A DNA stretch of 6,764 bases from Bacteriovoracaceae bacterium. GTDB taxonomy: Bacteria > Bdellovibrionota > UBA1018. Position 1 is the stretch's first letter. The number at the start of each line of letters is the position of its first letter. The stretch covers positions 1 to 6,764 of the forward strand of contig JAHFAB010000101.1 in the NCBI GenBank assembly GCA_023250795.1. The letters run 5' to 3'. Of this stretch, positions 1 to 4,702 are shown piece by piece. A model generated the notes under the pieces. That model was not told where the DNA came from, did not search any database, and saw only the letters and a program-made list of their open reading frames with translations. A program made the position numbers and the translations under genes.

Positions 1-68
1 AAACCAGGGAACTCATTACCATTGTTCCAAGCAGGAAATTAAAGATTAAAAATAAGGAGAAACAATAA
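1..68 (+). CDS. 3' end of a BrnT-like type II toxin gene (partial)
   Basis: Only the last 21 codons are in the window, read in the frame starting at base 3 and ending with TAA at 66-68. The visible C-terminus contains ELITIVPSRKLKIK. This resembles the C-terminal strand and PSRK motif of BrnT-like RNase toxins that sit directly upstream of antitoxins of the kind encoded next. The stop codon shares base A68 with the ATG of the antitoxin (TAATG), and the antitoxin's Shine-Dalgarno lies inside this gene, which is the usual translational coupling of a toxin-antitoxin operon. The toxin role is inferred from this short tail plus the neighbour. Catalytic residues lie outside the window and cannot be checked. 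Confidence 0.6.
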   Translation, partial: TRELITIVPSRKLKIKNKEKQ

Positions 69-355
69 TGAAAAAACTTAGGCTTACAAAATATGAGAAA
101 GAATTACGCAACAGTATTGAAAAAGGAGAGTGGAAAACTATTCCAAATCGTGATGTCGAAATTAAAAAATCAGTTAATGCAGCACTAACTCAGATCAAGT
201 CGATGAAAAAAGACGCACGAGTCAGTCTTCGTCTAAATACATTGGATATTGAGTTGATTCGTGACAAAGCGGCCAAAGCAGGCCTCCCCTATCAGACGCT
301 GATTGCAAGCATTATTCATCAGTATGCTACAAACCAAATTATACAAAAGACATAG
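68..355 (+). CDS. CopG-like ribbon-helix-helix antitoxin (BrnA-type partner)
   Basis: This 95-residue basic protein most resembles the CopG/BrnA class of type II antitoxins, which bind and neutralise a toxin and repress their own promoter. The N-terminal part (residues about 7-25, TKYEKEL...EKGEW) is characteristic of the class. Residues about 50-57 (ARVSLRLN) form the predicted DNA-contacting strand. Helix 1 follows at about 58-72, and PYQTLIASIIHQY (74-86) is the turn plus second helix of the ribbon-helix-helix fold. The start is supported by AAGGAGA at 54-60, seven bases before ATG, and by the one-base overlap with the upstream toxin stop. The operon promoter would lie left of the window. 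The last 47 bases of this gene recur 722 bases downstream. The family call is strong; the exact toxin partner is inferred. Confidence 0.85.
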   Translation: MKKLRLTKYEKELRNSIEKGEWKTIPNRDVEIKKSVNAALTQIKSMKKDARVSLRLNTLDIELIRDKAAKAGLPYQTLIASIIHQYATNQIIQKT

Positions 356-363
356 CGTGCGAT
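309..363 (+). repeat. Direct repeat copy A (antitoxin 3' end plus 8 bases)
   Basis: This copy covers the last codons of the intact antitoxin gene, its TAG stop and eight bases beyond. It aligns without gaps to 1031-1085 (offset 722) with 48 of 55 identical positions by eye. Mismatches fall at 319, 320, 325, 343, 356, 358 and 359. Upstream of base 309 the similarity stops abruptly. Confidence 0.85.
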
Positions 364-385
364 AACATTTTATACATTTTATTTA

Positions 386-412
386 TTGACAAAACTGGTC
401 GCTATGTATAAC
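386..412 (+). promoter_or_regulatory. Putative sigma70 promoter for the small exported-protein gene
   Basis: A consensus -35 TTGACA lies at 386-391, with TATAAC at 407-412 as the best -10 match. The spacer is 15 bases; the alternative TAACTT at 409-414 gives 17. Transcription would start near 420, about 25-30 bases before the ATG at 447. It sits in the gap after the antitoxin gene, so the downstream gene need not depend on the toxin-antitoxin promoter. Confidence 0.5.
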
Positions 413-446
413 TTCCTGGCCCTTCTAAGAAGGAGATATAAAATTT

Positions 447-944
447 ATGCATTTTTTGAATTTTAAAGTTTATCTAATCATAGGGGTATTATTCATTCCT
501 CATTTAGCATTTTCTGAGCCCCTGGCCAATTCTACCACCGTATACCTGAGCTCTCTCGCCGTAGGTCAATCAGATACAAATATTTTTAATCAAACCAAAT
601 TGGAAATTCAACAAAATATAGCCCTACTTGCTGAAACTGTTTCAAACTTAAAATCCGAAGATATAAAAATTGATCCTGTAATAGTACAAATTGCAAGGGG
701 GAGTCTTCTTGCAACGGGCAAGGGCAAAGATGAGTACAAATACGATTTGAGTATCTCTATTAATTCTGATTTTTATGAAATCATGAATACGTCTTCTGAA
801 ACGCTGAACACAAAAGATTGCTCACCAATTACCAGTCGGAACAGTAAAAATAGAAAAGTAATTTATCAGAGAACAATATCAGATCATAGCGTTTGGTATG
901 GAGACTCCTGTTCTGTAACACTAGTAGAGCTTATCACTAAATAG
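447..944 (+). CDS. Small exported protein of unknown function
   Basis: I do not recognise a family. The 165-residue product starts with a clear secretion signal. It has a short N-terminal region with one lysine, a hydrophobic core at about residues 8-22 (VYLIIGVLFIPHLAF) and a likely signal peptidase I site after S23 (AFS|EP). No lipobox cysteine is present. The mature part of about 142 residues is polar and probably mixed alpha/beta. It has two cysteines, C125 and C155, that could form a disulfide in the periplasm. Residues 30-85 loosely recall the start of SIMPL/DUF541-like periplasmic proteins, but not enough to assign. The start is supported by GAAGGAG at 429-435, eleven bases before ATG. 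The gene has its own promoter and is bracketed by the 309-363 and 1031-1085 repeats, so it may have arrived as cargo of that duplication. Confidence 0.75.
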   Translation: MHFLNFKVYLIIGVLFIPHLAFSEPLANSTTVYLSSLAVGQSDTNIFNQTKLEIQQNIALLAETVSNLKSEDIKIDPVIVQIARGSLLATGKGKDEYKYDLSISINSDFYEIMNTSSETLNTKDCSPITSRNSKNRKVIYQRTISDHSVWYGDSCSVTLVELITK

Positions 945-962
945 AGTGTCTACTACTTTATG

Positions 963-980
963 ACTTCAGCTGGCTGAAGT
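963..980. other. Perfect 8-bp inverted repeat after the exported-protein gene
   Basis: ACTTCAGC and GCTGAAGT flank a two-base centre (TG). The repeat lies 18 bases after the stop at 944. A T-run is absent on both sides, so it does not look like a classical intrinsic terminator. It could act as a transcript-end hairpin protecting RNA, or as a protein-binding site. The structure is seen; its role is unknown. Confidence 0.5.
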
Positions 981-1030
981 AAATCTACTGAAATAGTTTA
1001 TAACAATTAAATTAAAAGAGGCTTAGGGTG

Positions 1031-1077
1031 GCATTATTCACGAGTAGGCTACAAACCAAATTATTCAAAAGACATAG
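1031..1077 (+). pseudogene. Remnant of an antitoxin gene 3' end
   Basis: Read in the frame of the antitoxin at 68-355, this stretch gives IIHE, an in-frame TAG (1043-1045), then ATNQIIQKT and TAG. It therefore matches the last 15 residues of the intact antitoxin, with one codon changed to a stop. No start codon, Shine-Dalgarno or N-terminal part precedes it. It is either the left-over original gene end after an insertion, or the scar of a tandem duplication followed by deletion. It is not expected to make a product. Confidence 0.75.
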
Positions 1078-1085
1078 AGCACGAT
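1031..1085 (+). repeat. Direct repeat copy B (decayed antitoxin 3' end)
   Basis: This is the partner of 309-363 at an offset of 722 bases, 48/55 identical without gaps. It begins abruptly: the bases before 1031 do not resemble those before 309. Its position just before a second TTGACA promoter parallels copy A. Confidence 0.85.
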
Positions 1086-1093
1086 TAGCTCGG

Positions 1094-1126
1094 GTTAAAA
1101 ATATTTGACAAATATATTTTTTTAAC
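1094..1126. promoter_or_regulatory. Imperfect AT-rich dyad around the -35 of the PLD gene
   Basis: GTTAAAAATATTT at 1094-1106 pairs, allowing a few extra bases in the right arm, with AATATATTTTTTTAAC at 1111-1126. The centre is occupied by the last four bases of the TTGACA hexamer. A repressor could bind here and block RNA polymerase. The region is very AT-rich, so chance symmetry is possible. Confidence 0.35.
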
Positions 1127-1132
1127 TATTCT
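1105..1132 (+). promoter_or_regulatory. Putative promoter of the PLD lipoprotein gene
   Basis: A consensus -35 TTGACA (1105-1110), a 16-base spacer and TATTCT (1127-1132) as -10. Transcription would begin near 1139, only a few bases before the ATG at 1143. With no Shine-Dalgarno in 1121-1142, this implies a leaderless or nearly leaderless mRNA. Confidence 0.55.
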
Positions 1133-1142
1133 GCGTAGCATC

Positions 1143-2426
1143 ATGATTAAAAAACTATATTTGACCCAAGCCCTGATCCCCCTGGCGCTCCCCCTTCTCT
1201 TGCTGGCTGCATCTTGTGGAAAAGATGATTCACCCCAAAATCACACTCAAGACCCCACGCAAGAGCCTGCCCAAGAACTCCCAGCAGTTGGCTTTTATAA
1301 CAATGCGGAGGGTTCTCCGGTTTTTGCAATGCTGAAAGCTGCGAAAAACACGATCGACATCGAAATTTATGAAATGGCTGATCCCGACGTCCTTGCAGCA
1401 ATCCGAAACGCTCTTTCAAAACAAGTAAGAATTCGAGTTATCAGGGAGCCTGACCCCTTGGGCGATCCATGCAAAATTTTTGATCCTTTTTTTGAAAAAG
1501 ATGACCCAAGTTGCATCGATCAGAAGAACCTTCGAGATGAAATTCTGGCAAGTGGTGGAGCTTATATTCAATTTAACAAAGACAAACTTTGTGCCGACCC
1601 CAAAAAACCCTGTTTTGAACATGGAAAAATGGTTATTGTAGACGGAAAAGCTGTTCTTATTAGTACCGGCAATTTTAATAGCAGCAATCTCTGCAATCAG
1701 GCCAGAAATCCAGAAAAATGTAACCGTGATTTTTCTATGATTGAGAAAGATCCAGAAATTATTTCATTTCTCGAAAACGTTTTTGAAAACGATCTAAAAA
1801 CTGAAAAATACGATCTAAAATCAATGCTAGAAGCAGTTCTGCCAGGAGATCCTCACGGAACTATCCAAGACAAAGTAACTGTCAGTCCTTATTCTCAAGA
1901 TCCATTAGTAAAACTCATAGGTGCGGCAACATCTTCCATTAGACTTGAAAATCAATACCTCAAAGAACGCACGATCAATCAAGCCCTGTTCGATGCCGCG
2001 AAACGTGGAGTAAAGATAGATATCACTCTGGCCTCTGTGTGTAGCTTTGGTCCACCCCAAGCAAACGATGTAGAAACTACGAAATCGATTTTCAAGCCTT
2101 TTGATGATGCAGGCATTTCTGTCCGAATGATGCCTAATCAGTTTAAAATTAATGGACATCCTGGATACATGCACGCTAAAGCAATCGTCATTGATGACCA
2201 AAAAGCCTGGGTTGGATCGGTCAATGGCTCATGGTCTTCTACTTCTAACAATCGTGAGTTTGGACTGGTTTTTAGTGAAGCAGACCGGGTCGCATCGCTC
2301 GTAAAAATCCTCACATCTGACCACGAATCTCCTGATATGGAAACCTGGCAAGAAAGTATCGACTGTAAGAAGGATAGGGTCCAAGCTGTAAAAAACCAAA
2401 ACTCTTTGAACACTCATTTGAAATAA
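1143..2426 (+). CDS. Phospholipase D superfamily lipoprotein with two HKD motifs
   Basis: This 427-residue predicted lipoprotein belongs to the PLD superfamily, whose members hydrolyse or transfer phosphodiester bonds in phospholipids or nucleic acids through a phosphohistidine intermediate. A lipoprotein signal ends in LAASC, making C25 the acylated residue. A proline/glutamine/glutamate-rich linker spans about 31-47. HKD motif 1 is H160-x-K162-x4-D167 followed by STGNFNSSN (174-182). HKD motif 2 is H344-x-K346-x4-D351 followed by GSVNGS (358-363) and E372. Both catalytic halves are intact, so activity is likely. Several cysteines (110, 124, 150, 157, 184, 193, 300, 408) suggest disulfides outside the cytoplasm. 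Substrate cannot be told: cardiolipin-synthase-like transferase, phospholipase and nuclease all remain open. The start is set by the signal peptide; no Shine-Dalgarno is visible. It converges on the next gene with a 5-base gap. Confidence 0.9.
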   Translation: MIKKLYLTQALIPLALPLLLLAASCGKDDSPQNHTQDPTQEPAQELPAVGFYNNAEGSPVFAMLKAAKNTIDIEIYEMADPDVLAAIRNALSKQVRIRVIREPDPLGDPCKIFDPFFEKDDPSCIDQKNLRDEILASGGAYIQFNKDKLCADPKKPCFEHGKMVIVDGKAVLISTGNFNSSNLCNQARNPEKCNRDFSMIEKDPEIISFLENVFENDLKTEKYDLKSMLEAVLPGDPHGTIQDKVTVSPYSQDPLVKLIGAATSSIRLENQYLKERTINQALFDAAKRGVKIDITLASVCSFGPPQANDVETTKSIFKPFDDAGISVRMMPNQFKINGHPGYMHAKAIVIDDQKAWVGSVNGSWSSTSNNREFGLVFSEADRVASLVKILTSDHESPDMETWQESIDCKKDRVQAVKNQNSLNTHLK

Positions 2427-2431
2427 AGTTT

Positions 2432-3808
2432 TTACTGAAAACCATATTTTACACGGAGGTAGTTTTGCACTTGGTCTTGCTCTGAGGAAGATAAGACCCG
2501 GGTATATGCGATGATTTCTGAAATATCTCCGTAAAACGCGTTGTTGTTGCTTCCATTTCCGATTATAATGTAATTGTTCAAAACTAGATTAGTCACTCCT
2601 GTGGAATCGTTTAGTGTCTTAGATCCAAGTCCCTGAGCAGAATACTTAAGCGAATCAACTCCTCCCCCCACAGCCCAAGACATCACATGTAGCTGTGGAG
2701 TATGGGACTCGGGTGTTAAGTAGAGTGTAGGTGTCCCTCCATCTGTTGGAGAATATTTTGAAACATAGTAAAGTGAACTAGAATCAACCCCCATTACCAA
2801 ATAGTCATATGCTGATGTCCCAACAGGAATACCTTTGCTTAATGAAAAATAGTCCCCATGAAGACCCCCTACCGCAAATTTTGTGACTGCAAAAACCGTC
2901 ACTCCACTTAAGCTCGAAGAAAAATTCTGGCCACTTTTAGTAAAATAAGCACCCCCAGTTAAATACACAACTGGAGTAGAGTTTGGTCCCGAACTGCTAT
3001 AATATTTTGGAGCAGGTATGCGAACTCCCAAAGCAGGGGGGATAGAAAAACCGTTTCCACTCTCGTCTACCCAATCATTGACAATCTCTTGTCCGTCAGC
3101 TAACCCATTGAAATTACTGGCTCTAAACCAAAGTTTCAAACCCGAAATATCTTTAGGGCTAAATACCGGTGGAACTACGACTTGTCCCACTGAGTCTGGG
3201 CTTGAAAAAGGAGCCAATCCTTCACAATCAATGCTTCTTTTTATTTTATTTGCCGCAGTAAGCTGAGTGTAGGTATTCTCTATAAAAATTTCTGTATCTT
3301 TAAAAAGAGCGGTTCGCCCACTTCTCCCAAGTTCGAAGCCTACAGGGTGACTTCCCATTGGAATTTCAATCTCGCCCACTGGAAAACTAGAGTTACAATA
3401 ATTCCTCTGTGGATCAGAAAACCCAACAACTTGGATCATTCGATCTACACCTATTGGAACTCTCAATTTGATTTTTTTATCCGATTCATTCAGGCCAATC
3501 GGTGGTGAGGTAACTCCCCTATAAGCACAGGACTCCCCATTGAACAATCGATCCAAGTAAGCATCTGGATTATTGCTAGACTTGCCAACTGGGATGCCCT
3601 TCCCCATCACAATAACGGCAACACAATCAAATTGATCGGCAGAAACAGGCGGGATAGAGCTAAATAAAAAATTATTGTTTAGAACCCGATCCGATTGAAA
3701 TTGAAAGGAAAGCGTTACAAACTCACTTGCTAAACGCTCTTTCAATGAACAAGCCAGGTTAGAAAATAGACAAAGAACCCCTAAAACAAACAAACCCCAC
3801 TTCCGCAT
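2432..3808 (-). CDS. Putative lipoprotein with C-terminal LamG/concanavalin A-like domain
   Basis: A 458-residue exported protein. Residues 1-19 form a signal peptide ending in SNLAC, so C20 is a probable lipidation site, although N at -3 makes the lipobox imperfect. Residues about 21-215 form an unrecognised domain with four cysteines (62, 94, 138, 195). From about 222 to 458 the pattern is that of a LamG-type concanavalin A-like fold. It opens with ISGLKLWFRASN and NDWVDESGNG (244-253). A sugar-binding-like beta sandwich follows, ending in the usual tail GDISEIIAYTRVLSSSEQDQVQNYL (427-451, abridged here as a motif: GDISEII and LSSSEQ). Such domains bind carbohydrate or protein and are common in surface adhesins. 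Binding at the cell surface is inferred. No catalytic residues were seen. No Shine-Dalgarno precedes the ATG, and a -10-like CATAAT lies 8 bases upstream. Confidence 0.8.
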   Translation of the reverse strand: MRKWGLFVLGVLCLFSNLACSLKERLASEFVTLSFQFQSDRVLNNNFLFSSIPPVSADQFDCVAVIVMGKGIPVGKSSNNPDAYLDRLFNGESCAYRGVTSPPIGLNESDKKIKLRVPIGVDRMIQVVGFSDPQRNYCNSSFPVGEIEIPMGSHPVGFELGRSGRTALFKDTEIFIENTYTQLTAANKIKRSIDCEGLAPFSSPDSVGQVVVPPVFSPKDISGLKLWFRASNFNGLADGQEIVNDWVDESGNGFSIPPALGVRIPAPKYYSSSGPNSTPVVYLTGGAYFTKSGQNFSSSLSGVTVFAVTKFAVGGLHGDYFSLSKGIPVGTSAYDYLVMGVDSSSLYYVSKYSPTDGGTPTLYLTPESHTPQLHVMSWAVGGGVDSLKYSAQGLGSKTLNDSTGVTNLVLNNYIIIGNGSNNNAFYGDISEIIAYTRVLSSSEQDQVQNYLRVKYGFQ

Positions 3809-3823
3809 AATGAGAGATTATGC
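3805..3823. promoter_or_regulatory. Perfect palindrome over the start codon and -10 of the LamG lipoprotein gene
   Basis: GCATAAT and ATTATGC form 7-bp arms around a five-base centre (GAGAG). The minus-strand ATG (3806-3808) and the -10-like CATAAT (3817-3822) lie within the arms. It could be an operator, or form a hairpin at the 5' end of the message. Confidence 0.5.
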
Positions 3824-3845
3824 AATAAAACGGGAGCTACTACAA
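3817..3845 (-). promoter_or_regulatory. Putative promoter of the LamG lipoprotein gene
   Basis: On the minus strand: TTGTAG (3845-3840), a 17-base spacer and CATAAT (3822-3817). The predicted transcript starts at about 3810, one or two bases before the ATG. The -35 match is moderate. Confidence 0.4.
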
Positions 3846-3856
3846 ATAAATTACAG

Positions 3857-3932
3857 TGGTGGCTTGGGACGGAATCGAACCGCCGACACACGCCTTTTCA
3901 GGGCGCTGCTCTACCGACTGAGCTACCAAGCC
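3857..3932 (-). tRNA. tRNA-Phe (anticodon GAA)
   Basis: The 76-base minus-strand sequence folds into a complete cloverleaf. The acceptor stem is GGCTTGG/CCAAGCC (7 perfect pairs) and the D stem GCTC/GAGC. The anticodon stem is GCGCC/GGCGT around the loop CTGAAAA, anticodon GAA. The variable loop is GTGTC, and the T arm is GGCGG-TTCGATT-CCGTC with one G-U pair. The discriminator A and CCA are encoded (3857-3860). It lies 71 bases downstream of the minus-strand gene ending at 4004, and its 3' end faces the accessory-looking left part. A weak upstream promoter (TTGCCT at 3979-3974, 17 bases, TAGCGA at 3956-3951) may drive it; I saw no terminator after it. Confidence 0.97.
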
Positions 3933-4003
3933 CATGTGATGCAAAACTTATCGCTATGCGATCTCGAGTGAAAAGGCAATCACGATCTTAATGAGAAAGA
4001 AAT

Positions 4004-4636
4004 CTATTCGGTAGAAATGGGGGGAAGAGGGGCTTCTAACTCAGATTGTTCTTCTTCGGCTACTGGCTCCTCTTGAGTTGAGGGCACTTCCTGTGTCAAG
4101 ACTGGAGAAGAAATAACGGCGGTCTCTGGTGGTTTTTCTAGAGATTTTTCTAATTTTGAAATTTTCTTACTTTCTAAACCTGTGATGATCATTTCTAGTT
4201 GTTGATTCGTATAAACTCGATAGTCATAGGCTCGACCATGGCTACTGATCAGCTGCTCGACTAATTTTAAGCGCCTCAAGAGAGAATCTTTTTGAGTTGG
4301 ATCCACCAGGTCATATTTTTGCGGATCAAATTTTTGAGAAGCTGATGCCTTTTTCTTTTCAAGAATCCCTAGTTTTTTCATCACGAGCAAAGGTTTTCGA
4401 ACTTTGCCCATTATTTGGACCTTCTTCATGAGAGGAACTTGTTTCATCAATGTTTGAACTGAACCTGAAACCTCGTCTTCTGATTCAACAGCCGGATAAA
4501 CTTTTGGACCCGCCCAAGCACTCCACGCAGCACACAAAACCAAACTGACAGAAAATACAGAAAAGAGAAAAAATAGATGTGAAAAAAAATCTGTAGAAAC
4601 CTCTTTTTTAACCTGTGAACCTTGCTTCAGCACCAT
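4004..4636 (-). CDS. Exported or membrane-anchored protein with basic middle and acidic Pro-rich tail
   Basis: I do not recognise a family. From ATG at 4636-4634 the product has 210 residues. A hydrophobic stretch at about 19-42 (LFFLFSVFSVSLVLCAAW) follows a short positively charged N-terminus. AWA|GP at 40-44 is a possible signal peptidase I site, so the protein is either exported or held by one segment with its C-terminus outside. Residues 62-102 are rich in Lys and Met. About 112-168 looks helical (KDSLLRRLKLVEQLI, then LEMIITGLESKKISKLEK). Residues 169-210 are dominated by Glu, Pro and Ser. GGAGGT at 4651-4646, nine bases before the ATG, fixes the start. The in-frame TTG at 4675 overlaps the promoter -10 and lies upstream of the predicted transcript. 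It diverges from groES and shares a symmetric promoter with it. Confidence 0.75.
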   Translation of the reverse strand: MVLKQGSQVKKEVSTDFFSHLFFLFSVFSVSLVLCAAWSAWAGPKVYPAVESEDEVSGSVQTLMKQVPLMKKVQIMGKVRKPLLVMKKLGILEKKKASASQKFDPQKYDLVDPTQKDSLLRRLKLVEQLISSHGRAYDYRVYTNQQLEMIITGLESKKISKLEKSLEKPPETAVISSPVLTQEVPSTQEEPVAEEEQSELEAPLPPISTE

Positions 4637-4673
4637 GGTGGGGGCACCTCCATGCCCTGCCAAGACCTTGGGC

Positions 4674-4702
4674 AATATACTTGACTAAAATGCTTGTGTC
4701 AA
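4674..4702 (-). promoter_or_regulatory. Sigma70 promoter toward the gene at 4636-4004
   Basis: Minus strand: TTGACA (4702-4697), exactly 17 bases, TATATT (4679-4674). The predicted start near 4667 leaves a leader of about 31 bases that contains the GGAGGT site. It is almost a mirror image of the plus-strand promoter at 4681-4709. Confidence 0.75.

Noticed and set aside
963..990. Intrinsic terminator at the 963-980 hairpin
   Set aside because: No run of T follows the stem on the plus strand and none on the minus strand either.
309..1085. CRISPR array or insertion sequence suggested by the direct repeats
   Set aside because: There are only two copies, 722 bases apart, one being a gene end. 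There is no regular spacer size, no transposase and no terminal inverted repeats.
945..1142. Integron attC site between the exported-protein gene and the PLD gene
   Set aside because: Toxin-antitoxin genes and cassette-like repeats suggested it, but there is no RYYYAAC...GTTRRRY pair in the right order. The GTT...AAC dyad at 1094-1126 has the opposite arrangement.
1147..2417. Several minus-strand open frames antisense to the PLD gene
   Set aside because: They are shadows of a gene with two intact catalytic motifs; none has a convincing ribosome site or domain.
3018..3266. Plus-strand open frame of 82 codons inside the LamG lipoprotein gene
   Set aside because: It lies wholly antisense to a gene with a clear signal peptide and domain, and the product shows no domain.
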